Below, one piece after another: positions 34,323-42,979 of a DNA stretch of 42,979 nt. The notes beneath the pieces are model-generated. The model did no database searches. It was not told the DNA's origin and was given only the letters and a program-made list of their open reading frames with translations. This DNA is from Bacillota bacterium (GTDB lineage: Bacteria > Bacillota > Clostridia > Acetivibrionales > DSM-1351). The first letter of the stretch is position 1. Every line of letters starts with the position of its first letter. The position numbers and the translations under genes are program-made. The DNA lies in NCBI GenBank assembly GCA_023391425.1, contig JAEWAX010000107.1, positions 1-42,979 of the forward strand, written 5' to 3'.

Positions 34323-34542
34323 TTACTTTCTCCCTTTTTGACTCTATTTATTCGATTAAAACTGTGATGTATAGTATAGTGAATTTCCAACTCAAATTTA
34401 CCATAAAAATTAATATTAGAAAAGCCTTGATCATTATTACCTATAGAGATGCAGTATGATAGTTGTATAAAAATATATATTCTACAAATTATAATATAGA
34501 CATATAGTTACTCTAAATTTTTTAATGAAAGGAATTATTTTT

Positions 34543-34671
34543 ATGAATAAGAGTAAAAAACACAAAACAACATCAAAACCTAATTCTCAAAACAAGGCAG
34601 AACAAGCAATAACTCAAAACCCCACAAATCCAGGGTTCAATAACAAAAGTAAAGGTGAGATAGGCAGTTAA
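34543..34671 (+). CDS. 42-residue basic hydrophilic protein
   Basis: The ATG at 34543 follows AAAGGAA at a good distance. The frame encodes M-N-K-S-K-K-H-K-T-T-S-K-P and ends N-K-S-K-G-E-I-G-S. It is polar, K/N/Q-rich and without hydrophobic core, similar in style to small spore-associated proteins. It overlaps the end of the convergent MocR gene by 4 bases. No family is recognised. Confidence 0.5.
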   Translation: MNKSKKHKTTSKPNSQNKAEQAITQNPTNPGFNNKSKGEIGS

Positions 34672-36074
34672 TCAAGTGTTTTTGGTATAATATCTCTCAA
34701 TACTTGAATTCCCTTTGTAATCTCGGAAAAAGACAAATGTGCATAACCCAAAATTATTTCATTTTTATGGTTTCCAAAGCTTTGCAGTGCGAAATTTTCA
34801 ACAGGATATATTTTTATATTTTTAGCGTAAATTTGTTCCAATAGTTTTTCTGTAAAAAACACTTTAGAAAAATGAACAAGAACATGAAGCCCAGCTGCTT
34901 GGCCCTTGATTTCGAACTCACCTGTAAAATTTGATTTCAATTCATGCAGCAGGTGCTCACGTTTTTGATTATAAAGCTTTTTCATTTTCCATATATGTTT
35001 TTCTAAGCCTCCATTTTGAATAAATTCAGCCAAGACATATTGAGATATAGCCTCTGTATGTACGTCAGAATACTTTTTCAAGGTTTTATATTTAGCCAAT
35101 AGTTCGTTTGGCAATAGAATAAATCCAAGACGAATAGCTGGTGCCAGTATTTTACTAAAAGAACCTAAATAGATTACTTTATCCGGGTTTAACTCATAGA
35201 GTGAATTTATTGGTTGACCCTCGAAACGAAATTCACTATCGTAGTCATCTTCTACAATGAAACACTCATTTTCCAGAGAATATTGAATTAAAGAAAGTCT
35301 CCTCTGAATTGGCAAAATACTACCTAATGGGTATTGATGAGATGGCGTTGTGTAAATGAATGAAGTATGGTTAGACGGTTCAAGTAAACTTGTATTTAAG
35401 CCGTTGTCATCCGCCTGTACACCTTTAATTTTGTAACCCACAGATGAAATTACATTAAGTAGGCCGTGGTGAATTGGATCTTCTACAATTACTTCTTGCT
35501 TATCACTATATAATAGTTTAGAAATTAAAGAGAGACCTTGTGTAGAACCTGATACAATCATAATATTATTGGGTGCACAGCTGATACCTCGGGTACGGTA
35601 TAAATATTGAGAAATAGCATTTCTTAGCTCTAAAACACCAGCAGCTTGACAATATCGAAGGGTAGCTGCAGGTAAGTCATTGCAAACATGATAATAAAGT
35701 TTTGCCCATTCTTTGCGAGGAAATAACTCTAAGTCCGGAATACCTGAACGAAAATCTATCACATTTTCATTCTCTGCCTTATGGATAAGTGGAGCACAAG
35801 TACTTTTTGAATAAGAAACCTTTAACCGTAGCTGAACACCTGCTGCAACTACAGTTCCGGAACCATGATGACCTTCTAAATATCCTTCAGCAATAAGCTG
35901 ATCATATACTTCTAATATAGTATTTCTAGAGACACAAAGTTCTCTTGCCAAAACTCTGGTAGAGGGAAGTTTTTCATTAGCTATTAAAGAACCCTCTAGC
36001 ATCATTTCTTTTATTTTATTGTATAGTTGTCTTTTTAATGGAAGGTTACTTTCCGTATCTAATGTAATCCACAT
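34668..36074 (-). CDS. MocR-type GntR regulator with aminotransferase domain
   Basis: About 468 residues. The winged helix of the GntR type (about 10-75: P-L-K-R-Q-L-Y-N-K-I-K-E-M-M, L-P-S-T-R-V-L-A-R-E-L) is followed by a class I aminotransferase-like domain with the PLP lysine in Y-L-G-S-F-S-K-I-L-A-P-A-I-R. Such regulators often sense PLP or an amino compound and control a divergent gene, here the EamA transporter. The ATG at 36074 with GAGGTG is used; the longer frame to 36137 crosses the operator repeats. Confidence 0.9.
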   Translation of the reverse strand: MWITLDTESNLPLKRQLYNKIKEMMLEGSLIANEKLPSTRVLARELCVSRNTILEVYDQLIAEGYLEGHHGSGTVVAAGVQLRLKVSYSKSTCAPLIHKAENENVIDFRSGIPDLELFPRKEWAKLYYHVCNDLPAATLRYCQAAGVLELRNAISQYLYRTRGISCAPNNIMIVSGSTQGLSLISKLLYSDKQEVIVEDPIHHGLLNVISSVGYKIKGVQADDNGLNTSLLEPSNHTSFIYTTPSHQYPLGSILPIQRRLSLIQYSLENECFIVEDDYDSEFRFEGQPINSLYELNPDKVIYLGSFSKILAPAIRLGFILLPNELLAKYKTLKKYSDVHTEAISQYVLAEFIQNGGLEKHIWKMKKLYNQKREHLLHELKSNFTGEFEIKGQAAGLHVLVHFSKVFFTEKLLEQIYAKNIKIYPVENFALQSFGNHKNEIILGYAHLSFSEITKGIQVLRDIIPKTLD

Positions 36075-36088
36075 TGATAAACACCTCG

Positions 36089-36139
36089 TAAAAGTGGTAC
36101 TCGAATAATTATATAAAAGTGGTACTTTTATAACCACTT
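36089..36139. promoter_or_regulatory. MocR operator repeats
   Basis: TAAAAGTGGTACT occurs twice in direct orientation (36089-36101 and 36114-36126), and CCACTT at 36134-36139 is an inverted half. The 25-base period is about two and a half helix turns. Direct repeats between a MocR gene and its divergent target are typical of PdxR- and GabR-like regulation. Confidence 0.75.
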
Positions 36140-36193
36140 GCTAGATTATATGATTATAACACTGAGTGCTATATAAGAAAAGAGGATTAAAAT

Positions 36194-37084
36194 ATGAGAA
36201 TAAAGATTCGGGCATATATAGATATTGCACTTGCGATGTTTATTTCAGGAAGTGCAGTTGTAGTTAGTAAAATGATGGTTTCGTCGCTTCCCACTTTTTT
36301 AGCAACAGAGTTAGGCATACTTATTGGGATGTTAATACTATTACCCTTAACATTTTTAATAAAGAAAGAGTCTTGGAAATTAGATTTGAATACTCATGTT
36401 GTTCTATTTGCACAGGCACTATGTGGAGTTTTTTTATATAGGATATTTACCTTTGTGGGTCTAAAATATACAACAGCTGCAACTAGTGGTTTGATTACAA
36501 GTGGAACTCCAATTATTATTGTAATATTGGCATATTTTATATTGAAGGAAAAAATGTCTATTCATAAAATCATAGGAACCTTTTGTGTGGTTATTGGGTT
36601 ATTAGCAATAAATCTATATACATACTTTTCTAAAGACGCTGGTTATGGTTCAATAAAAGGGAATATGCTGATTATGGCAGCTGTGCTATGTGAAGCACTA
36701 TTTTCAATTTTAAGCAAATCAAAGTGTAAGCCATTGTCGGCGCTATGTCGAACTACAATCATTGTTTGCTATGCTTTTGTTTTGCTAATACCCTTCTCTA
36801 TTCATGATGCTATAGGGTATAATTTTAGTGGAATGGAATACAAAACCATTTTCTGTGTGGTTTATTATGGAGTATTCGTTTCATTTCTGTCATATATTTT
36901 GTGGTTTAAAGGAATTGAAAAAGTACCAGCTAGCAATGCTGCTGTATTTACTAGCGTTGTACCAATAAGTAGCATATTACTTTCAGCCATAATATTAAGA
37001 GAAAATATATATCCTTTGCATATCGTAAGCTTGATATTTATAGTATTTGGTATATGGATATCTTGCTTAGATAAAGAAAACTAG
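36194..37084 (+). CDS. EamA/DMT family transporter
   Basis: The 296-residue protein has ten membrane helices in two EamA repeats, with A-A-T-S-G-L-I-T-S-G-T-P-I-I-I in the first and A-S-N-A-A-V-F-T-S-V-V-P-I-S-S in the second. Such proteins export or import metabolites. Divergence from the MocR gene suggests the substrate is an amine or vitamin-B6-linked compound. An AAAAGAGGA lies upstream of the ATG. Confidence 0.88.
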   Translation: MRIKIRAYIDIALAMFISGSAVVVSKMMVSSLPTFLATELGILIGMLILLPLTFLIKKESWKLDLNTHVVLFAQALCGVFLYRIFTFVGLKYTTAATSGLITSGTPIIIVILAYFILKEKMSIHKIIGTFCVVIGLLAINLYTYFSKDAGYGSIKGNMLIMAAVLCEALFSILSKSKCKPLSALCRTTIIVCYAFVLLIPFSIHDAIGYNFSGMEYKTIFCVVYYGVFVSFLSYILWFKGIEKVPASNAAVFTSVVPISSILLSAIILRENIYPLHIVSLIFIVFGIWISCLDKEN

Positions 37085-37088
37085 GCCC

Positions 37089-38789
37089 TTAAGTTTTTTT
37101 AGACCAGGATAGAGGTATTGAGATGATAAATTCAGTACCAACTCCAAGCTCACTATTAACGACTATTTCTCCATTGTGTTTCTTTACTATATTATAGCTT
37201 ATAGCAAGGCCAAGACCCATTCCTATGCCAGTTCCCTTAGTCGTAAAGCCCATATCAAAAATCCTTGTTCGATTTTCCTCACTGATACCTATTCCAGTAT
37301 CCCTGATAGAAATGTACATATTTTCTGTATCATTATAAGTTTTTATGTAGATATCGCCCTTGTTTTCAATAGCTTGGATTGAATTTACCAAAATATTCAT
37401 AAACACCTGGTTTAGCAGTCCTGAATAACACTTTATTGTGGTTAACTCACCATAATCCTCGTGAATAGTAATTTTCTTTTTCCAAAGATTTGATGATAGA
37501 ACAAGAACACTCTTAAGGCTATCTATGATATTAGTTTCTTGAAATTCAGCTTGATCAATACGAGAAAATGTTTTTAAACTCCGTATTATTTCTGTAACGC
37601 GATTACACGCCATAACGCTTACACTATTCATCTCATTCATTGAGGCAACTAATTGGTTCAATTCCTCATTTTCAGAAACTTGGGGATTTTCTTTAAGCAT
37701 ATTAATAAACATTTCAAACATTTGAGAATTACTACTAATTGCACCTAAAGGAGTATTTATCTCATGAGTTATAGCAGCAGTTAGCTGACCAATTGATGCC
37801 ATATTTTCTATCTGCACAAGCATAGCCTGCTGGTCTTGGATTTGAGATTTAGAATAATTAAGCTCCTCGTTTTGAGCTTCTAATTCCTCATTTTGTGCTG
37901 TCAATATTTCATTATAGTCTTTCATCTTATCAATCATTTTATTTGTGGAAGAAGCCAAGGCATCTATTTCCTCCAAAGGTTTCTTTACATTTATCCGCGA
38001 GTTCATAATATTATCAAAATCGCCTTCACTTATTGAGTTTATAGTCTCATTAAGTCGTTTAAGCGGGATAATAATAGGAGTAGTTATAATTTTAATAATT
38101 ATTTTATTAAATATTAATACCATCAAAGAAAAAATAATTATCACACCTAATATTGCAACAAAAACATTAGCTATAAAATCATTGTTAACGCTTGCAGTGA
38201 CCGTACCTATTTGATTATTTGAGGAGTCAAAAAGCGGCTTCTGACTTGTTGCTTCAAAATATTCAAATAATTTATTTTTAGGTTGTGAGTAACCATTATC
38301 TGCTGAAGAGTATAGAAAGTTTGATGACTGAGAAGTTTTATTATAAATAACCTTACCATCGAGAGTAATAGATAAATTTATCAAGTTATTCATGCTTAAT
38401 ACATTTAGCTCATCATCTGTTTGGTTGGAAACACTATTTGAGGCTTGTACTTCAGAATTCTCAGGAGACTGCATATTTTCTGTATGCATTGTATCTATTG
38501 CTTGATTTGCAAGCTTATCAATATTTGAAAACCATTCTTTACAGTTTTGAGAATTTGGGTCTAGATTTTTGATTTCATCAATATTCATTTGTTTTAGAAA
38601 ATAGGAAGAATTCATTGTTTGTGAGATAGACTCGGCATAGTATTTACAGAAGAATCCAGTTTGTACCTTTAAAAAAAAGGCTGATATAGCTAATATAAAG
38701 CATGAAAATAAAATTATTGTAAAAACAACGCAGTAATTAATAACTGCTCTTATTCTTTTTTTTAGTGTTCTCTTTTTATTAAAAATCAT
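37089..38789 (-). CDS. membrane sensor histidine kinase
   Basis: About 566 residues. Two membrane helices (about 18-40 and 209-232) frame an extracytoplasmic sensor region of about 165 residues. A HAMP-like segment, a coiled coil with repeats of N-E-E-L-E-A-Q, the phosphoacceptor H342 in A-A-I-T-H-E-I-N-T-P-L-G, the N-box N-I-L-V-N-S-I-Q-A-I, D-T-G-I-G-I, and G-T-G-I-G-M-G-L-G-L-A follow. It is divergent from the HD-GYP response regulator, probably its partner. Start is ATG at 38789, with GGGAG upstream. It is convergent with the EamA gene with only 4 bases between. Confidence 0.9.
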   Translation of the reverse strand: MIFNKKRTLKKRIRAVINYCVVFTIILFSCFILAISAFFLKVQTGFFCKYYAESISQTMNSSYFLKQMNIDEIKNLDPNSQNCKEWFSNIDKLANQAIDTMHTENMQSPENSEVQASNSVSNQTDDELNVLSMNNLINLSITLDGKVIYNKTSQSSNFLYSSADNGYSQPKNKLFEYFEATSQKPLFDSSNNQIGTVTASVNNDFIANVFVAILGVIIIFSLMVLIFNKIIIKIITTPIIIPLKRLNETINSISEGDFDNIMNSRINVKKPLEEIDALASSTNKMIDKMKDYNEILTAQNEELEAQNEELNYSKSQIQDQQAMLVQIENMASIGQLTAAITHEINTPLGAISSNSQMFEMFINMLKENPQVSENEELNQLVASMNEMNSVSVMACNRVTEIIRSLKTFSRIDQAEFQETNIIDSLKSVLVLSSNLWKKKITIHEDYGELTTIKCYSGLLNQVFMNILVNSIQAIENKGDIYIKTYNDTENMYISIRDTGIGISEENRTRIFDMGFTTKGTGIGMGLGLAISYNIVKKHNGEIVVNSELGVGTEFIISIPLSWSKKT

Positions 38790-38963
38790 TATAGTATCTC
38801 CCACATTGGAATTATGGGAAAATTATATCATTTTTTATAATATTTTAACAGTAGTAGAAAATTATTAATTTAAATTGTCAAAAAATATGGTACAATATCA
38901 AATAAATATTATTTGTTGTTTTGCTTCCTATATGACAGTGCTTGAAAGGACTGAAATTTAAAT

Positions 38964-40025
38964 ATGAATAGTACAATTCTTATTGTTGATGATGAAAAAA
39001 TGATAACTTCAACATTAGCTACACTAATAAAGATGGTATTGAAACAATCCGTTGTAGTTTTTAATGATCCGTTGGAGGCATTAAATTCTGAGGTCCTGTC
39101 TGAAAATAAAGTAGACTTAATTATATCTGATTTTATGATGCCTGGTATGAATGGTATAGAATTTTTAGCAAATGTAAAAAAAATTAGCCCTGATGTCGTA
39201 ACAGTTCTTTTAACTGGATATGCTGACAAGGAAAATGCTATTAGGAGCATAAATGAAGTCGGTATATATTATTATTTAGAAAAACCTTGGGACAATTCTA
39301 ATTTGATAAAAATAATAAAAAATGGAATTGAAAAAAAGCAGTTAATTGATAACTTAAATTCCAAGTGTTATGAGTTAAAAACCTCAAATGATGAAATAGA
39401 ACGTTTATACAATTTGCTAAAAATCGATTACGAAAAAGAAGTAGATAACATTAAAAACTTAATTGTAACACTTGCAAACGTTATTGAAGCAAAGGATAGC
39501 TACACTGATGGACATACTAGAAGAGTAGCTGCCATCAGTAAACTTTTGGGGCAAAAGTTAGGTCTGGCTGGAGATGACTTGGTAAACCTTGAAATTAGCG
39601 GAATAATTCATGATATAGGAAAGGTTGGAGTGCCTGAGAATATATTGAACAAGCCAGGCAAACTCACTGAGGAAGAATTTGATATTATGAAGAAGCATAC
39701 TGTTGTGGGCGAAACAATATGCAAACCTCTTAAATGCTTGACACCTTGCCTTGATGGAGTTAGACATCATCATGAAAAACTTAATGGCAAAGGATATCCT
39801 GATGGATTAAGCAAGGACGAAATTTCAATAAATGCAAGGATTTTGTCAGTGGCAGATATCTTTGATGCCCTGACATCAGATAGACCATATCGTGCTAGGT
39901 TGCAGATGGAACTAGTCCGAAAAATAATGTACGAAGACGTAGAAACTGGTGCTCTTGATAGGGATGTAGTTAATCTGTTATTTGAAATGGTAGATAATAA
40001 TTCTTTGGTAAATTATATTGCATAG
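38964..40025 (+). CDS. response regulator with HD-GYP phosphodiesterase domain
   Basis: The 353-residue protein has a receiver domain (1-120; acidic D9/D10, phosphate site D56 in I-I-S-D-F-M-M-P-G-M-N-G, K at F-L-E-K-P-W). A coiled linker leads to an HD-GYP domain with D-G-H-T-R-R-V, H-D-I-G-K-V-G-V-P, H-H-H-E-K-L-N-G-K-G-Y-P, and D-I-F-D-A-L-T-S-D-R-P-Y. It probably hydrolyses cyclic di-GMP when phosphorylated by the divergent kinase. Confidence 0.93.
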   Translation: MNSTILIVDDEKMITSTLATLIKMVLKQSVVVFNDPLEALNSEVLSENKVDLIISDFMMPGMNGIEFLANVKKISPDVVTVLLTGYADKENAIRSINEVGIYYYLEKPWDNSNLIKIIKNGIEKKQLIDNLNSKCYELKTSNDEIERLYNLLKIDYEKEVDNIKNLIVTLANVIEAKDSYTDGHTRRVAAISKLLGQKLGLAGDDLVNLEISGIIHDIGKVGVPENILNKPGKLTEEEFDIMKKHTVVGETICKPLKCLTPCLDGVRHHHEKLNGKGYPDGLSKDEISINARILSVADIFDALTSDRPYRARLQMELVRKIMYEDVETGALDRDVVNLLFEMVDNNSLVNYIA

Positions 40026-40106
40026 CAATAAATTATAAGCCTAAGTATATCGTTTGTTATGAATCAAACCTAACGGATACATATGAGTTAGTACTTAAAA
40101 TAAAAG

Positions 40107-40152
40107 GCCTCTACTGATTTTCGTGTAATTTACAGTAGGGGCTGTTATTTTT
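40107..40152 (+). terminator. terminator after the HD-GYP gene
   Basis: GCCTCTACTG (40107-40116) pairs with CAGTAGGGGC (40133-40142), ten pairs with one G-T, then TGTTATTTTT. Confidence 0.8.
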
Positions 40153-40197
40153 CCATTAATTAGATAAACGTAACGATGAATATCTGTGATATAAATA

Positions 40198-40488
40198 CTA
40201 TGTATTAATAAATTTTTCAAATCCCTCTACATATTTTGTTGGCGAAAACTCTACGATTTCGTATTCAGCAATGTTTTTACAATAAAACGGGTCTTCATTT
40301 ATTATTTCTCTTACTTCTTTCTCGTTTTCTGACTTGCAAAAAATAACTCCACCTATTCTTGGATTTCTTCGTCCAGAACAAATAAATCTCCCCAAAGAAT
40401 AATACTTGTCCAAATATTTAATATGATTATCTAATTCTTTATCTACTTCCTCCAATGGTTTTATATATTTTAATAATAAAACATACAT
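40198..40488 (-). CDS. YciI-like protein
   Basis: 96 residues. Y-V-L-L-L-K-Y at the start, H-I-K-Y-L-D-K-Y-Y-S-L-G-R-F-I-C-S-G-R, and D-P-F-Y-C-K-N-I-A-E-Y-E-I-V-E-F at the end match YCII-related small proteins with the ferredoxin-like fold. A conserved H/D pair (H22, D81) fits a catalytic site. Function is not known. Confidence 0.85.
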   Translation of the reverse strand: MYVLLLKYIKPLEEVDKELDNHIKYLDKYYSLGRFICSGRRNPRIGGVIFCKSENEKEVREIINEDPFYCKNIAEYEIVEFSPTKYVEGFEKFINT

Positions 40489-40598
40489 ATTTTCTTTTCC
40501 TCCAAAAATATTTAAATGTGTACCAAATAATAATTCTTAATTTTCATGAAAATTGCTCAATTAATACTATATCTGGATTTATATTTAATTTCAACCAT

Positions 40599-41393
40599 TT
40601 AACGAAATTCCAATTTCGATTCTCGCCAGCGCCTGTAGAGTATAAATATGCCCACAGTTCCCAGTGTTAAATGACCTATAAGAACCGAATATACAGAAGG
40701 AATAATATAGTTAATGACCAAGGGTAATCCATCCCATAAACCATGCAAAACGACTACAGTAATATACGATTTAATAACCTTGTTGTTAATGAAAAACCTA
40801 CCCTGTACACTTTCTCTTAATAATATACTAGAGAGTATGGCCGTCCAGGTTCCATGACCTACAGGGGATGTTATACCACGTAGCAAAGTGATAAATACTG
40901 TTTGAGATAGGCTGCCGCCGCTTTGTAGAAAAGCAGTAAATGCATATCCAGTACTTTCAAAGGCTGCAAAGCCCATTCCTGCTGCAGAACCAAGAATAAT
41001 ACCGTCTAGCATGGAGTTATACCTTCTATGCCTTGCAATTAGAAAAACACCAATAAGTTTTGTAAATTCCTCAATAATACCCACCGTAAATGCTGATATA
41101 AATGTCAACTCACGAATAAAAACCGGTTCCAGTAGAGATGCAGCAATGGTTCCAAGCGCTCCACCGTAGAAAAAACACATAGCTGTAGCTGACATGTTAA
41201 CGCTGAACCATTCTCTCCTTTCATAGAAAAAAGAAACAAAGGCAACAGGAACTAAAAAGTTTCCAATAAGCACAATGCTAGGAAACAAATTTATGTTTCT
41301 AGTCAACAGCAGTGTAAAAATTGTAGCTACATAAATCGTAAAACCAATCAGCAGAACGCGAAGCCAGTATTTCCGTTTTATTATATTATCCAT
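40599..41393 (-). CDS. PrsW-type intramembrane metalloprotease
   Basis: The 264-residue protein has about eight helices with the PrsW motifs E-E-F-T-K-L-I-G (E108, E109), P-V-G-H-G-T-W-T-A, and V-V-L-H-G-L-W-D-G. The glutamates and histidines are probably zinc ligands in the membrane. PrsW proteins start anti-sigma factor cleavage in B. subtilis; the local substrate is unknown. Confidence 0.88.
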   Translation of the reverse strand: MDNIIKRKYWLRVLLIGFTIYVATIFTLLLTRNINLFPSIVLIGNFLVPVAFVSFFYERREWFSVNMSATAMCFFYGGALGTIAASLLEPVFIRELTFISAFTVGIIEEFTKLIGVFLIARHRRYNSMLDGIILGSAAGMGFAAFESTGYAFTAFLQSGGSLSQTVFITLLRGITSPVGHGTWTAILSSILLRESVQGRFFINNKVIKSYITVVVLHGLWDGLPLVINYIIPSVYSVLIGHLTLGTVGIFILYRRWRESKLEFR

Positions 41394-41731
41394 TTCATCA
41401 CCTATAAATTTTATTTATACTAGTTTGCATAAAACGTTATTAACCGAATTATTATTATGATTACCCTTTATTAGGAATAAATCCTTGGTAATAACTTCAG
41501 TGAAAAATGAGTAATAAATTGTTAATTAAAAAATTCTAATAGATACTTGGACAGATAAATGAAATCTATGTTTACATTCTATTTGAATTACGACTGAATT
41601 GGGGACATAAAAAGGAGCCACTAAAAACTAATTAGTTTTGCAACGGCCCCTGATTATAATTAATGTGAACTACAAATACTATGTTTGTAGCTGATTTGTT
41701 AATAAATACCGTATTTAGTCTGCTCTTACAC
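41394..41731. other. intergenic region with a compound hairpin
   Basis: No gene is seen in this 338-base gap. At 41613-41651 a 16-base perfect palindrome AAAACTAATTAGTTTT is enclosed by AGGAGCC and GGCCCCT. It has the look of an IS end or a terminator left from the damaged gene to its right. Confidence 0.5.
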
Positions 41732-42025
41732 TTAATCGTCCAACATTCTCATACGTCTATTTAATCTGAACATGCAACATCCTATAAAACCTATGAATCC
41801 AATACATACATATAGCAGAGCAATCCCACTGCCATTGCCATTACCATTACCAACTATTTTTTTCAAAAATGATTGGACAATGGTTGATTTTTTCATATAT
41901 GGCTCAAATACTTTGTCAGCTAAAAAACCGCCTGACAAGTTACCAATTGGAATTGACATGTACTGTAAAGTATTCCTTGCTGAAAATACTCGTCCTTGCA
42001 GTTCAAATGGTATTTTGGTCCTCAT
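41732..42025 (-). pseudogene. C-terminal remnant of an MFS transporter
   Basis: The frame encodes 97 residues: R-T-K-I-P-F-E-L-Q-G-R-V-F-S-A-R-N-T-L-Q, S-G-G-F-L-A-D, and one last helix. This fits the end of macrolide-efflux type MFS transporters, which need about 400 residues. The DNA upstream has stops in frame (TAG two codons before the ATG). A short G-N-G-N-G-N-G repeat interrupts the loop. Confidence 0.75.
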
Positions 42026-42089
42026 TATCTACATTAGCTGTTAATATAGGTATTAGAAAGTTTGTTATACACTGTAATAAACTTAAATC

Positions 42090-42866
42090 TTATTCCATTA
42101 TCCAATAATCAAAAGTATAATCAGGTATCACGTAATTAAATGGCATATAAAAATATCCTTTATCACCCCATTTATCACCCCATGAATTTCTCACAATAAG
42201 ATAACCTTGTTGAAGTTTGTGTCTACCAGACATACCATGATGCTTCACTAGGTCTTTATATCCAACTACTAAAACTGCATGAGCTCCTAGTTTCTTTTCG
42301 CTATTGCGTGGCATTGGCATAATTCCAGTTTTAGATACTGCATCTGATTCAAAACTTTCAAATACACTCATTCCTAATAATACTGGTTGTTGTCTAAAAG
42401 CAATGTTTTGCTTGATTTCATCTAAGGAACTTAATGATTTATATGCAATAATCTTGTATTTTTGTGCATTTATTCTTGCAAGTTTTGATGGCGGTAACAT
42501 ATAATTTTCCGGATTATATGGCATATATGTTTCTTCACAAATACCTTTCTTATAGATTGATTTGCACGTATCCCTAAGACTTGCCCCATAATCCTCGTTG
42601 CTTTTTCCTTCTAATTTTCTTTCTTCATAATATAAAAACATCCTTGATAACTGAATTTGTTTATCTTGCAATAACATAGCTCTGCAAGTGCAACCAGCAT
42701 TAGCAGTACACGAACCTAATTTCCCTTGGTTATAAACAGGTGGACATGTCGCTCTTAAGTCTATCAATTTGGGTAGTATTATTTCAGGATGTGGGGATAC
42801 TGAACTAGAAAAACGTAAATCCCTATTATCAATCTTATCTCTCTTATAAGAATATTTGTAATCCAT
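42090..42866 (-). CDS. papain-family (C1) cysteine protease
   Basis: About 258 residues, with N-Q-G-K-L-G-S-C-T-A-N-A for the catalytic Cys, G-A-H-A-V-L-V-V-G-Y for His, and V-R-N-S-W-G-D-K-W-G for Asn. There is no signal peptide, and the short N-terminal region (R-D-K-I-D-N-R-D-L-R-F) may be a remnant propeptide. It uses T-A-N-A where plant papains have W-A-F-S, usual for bacterial members. The ATG at 42866 has TGGAGG 8 bases upstream. Confidence 0.9.
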   Translation of the reverse strand: MDYKYSYKRDKIDNRDLRFSSSVSPHPEIILPKLIDLRATCPPVYNQGKLGSCTANAGCTCRAMLLQDKQIQLSRMFLYYEERKLEGKSNEDYGASLRDTCKSIYKKGICEETYMPYNPENYMLPPSKLARINAQKYKIIAYKSLSSLDEIKQNIAFRQQPVLLGMSVFESFESDAVSKTGIMPMPRNSEKKLGAHAVLVVGYKDLVKHHGMSGRHKLQQGYLIVRNSWGDKWGDKGYFYMPFNYVIPDYTFDYWIME

Positions 42867-42979
42867 ATATAATGCCTCCATAAAACTTGTATTAATTTAT
42901 ATTATATGAATTTACATAACACAATGTTATTAATACCTACCGAATTTTCTTGACCTTTCTACACCATCCCGATATATTG

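Noticed and set aside
34323..34542. Purine riboswitch upstream of adenine deaminase
   Set aside because: I looked for the conserved purine aptamer core in the leader and did not find it.

Overview
The window looks like chromosome from an AT-rich, spore-forming member of the Clostridia. The evidence is an interrupted sporulation sigma factor gene (sigK type), a complete cotJABC spore-coat operon, GGAGG ribosome binding sites before most genes, and low-GC codon use. It has two parts that meet at about position 26,825.

Positions 1 to about 26,825 are a mobile, apparently conjugative element that continues off the left edge. Nearly all its genes lie on the minus strand. From right to left they are: a double-HTH regulator; a divergent small HTH regulator; ParA and ParB; a toroid-fold (prenyltransferase-like) cargo protein; a DUF3991/Toprim primase-like protein; a candidate oriT with two perfect hairpins; MobC and a MOBP relaxase; a VirD4 coupling ATPase; VirB2-like, DUF6133 pilin-like and TrbL/VirB6-like proteins; a defence cargo (DUF4062 protein, CD-NTase, SLATT membrane effector); a PrgI-like protein; then an almost complete Tad pilus set (prepilin peptidase, CpaB/SAF, TadZ, TadA ATPase, TadB, TadC, pilin-like DUF4320 and TadE-like proteins); several surface proteins; a VirB4 N-terminal-like protein; and a VirB4 ATPase cut by the window edge. 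The element therefore mixes a VirB/VirD4 conjugation machine with a Tad-type pilus assembly system.

The right end of the element lies inside a sigK-type gene. The sigma sequence stops matching the family directly after the codons for I-E-N. From memory, this is where the skin element interrupts sigK in Bacillus subtilis and Clostridioides difficile. If correct, this is a skin-like intervening element that carries conjugation genes, and sigma-K production in the mother cell would need its excision. The 3' half of sigK and the recombinase should lie beyond the left edge.

Positions 27,168 to 42,979 look like ordinary chromosome: cotJABC with an expanded repeat region in CotJA, an ankyrin-repeat lipoprotein, a cation diffusion facilitator, adenine deaminase, a 42-residue basic protein, a MocR-type regulator divergent from an EamA transporter with clear operator repeats, a sensor kinase divergent from an HD-GYP response regulator, a YciI-like protein, a PrsW-type protease, an MFS remnant and a papain-like protease.

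A recurrent oddity of the element is its start codons. Several conjugation genes have a strong Shine-Dalgarno sequence at the correct distance from ATT, ATA, CTG or TTG rather than ATG. Functions are assigned from recognised motifs and remembered family features; no database search was run.
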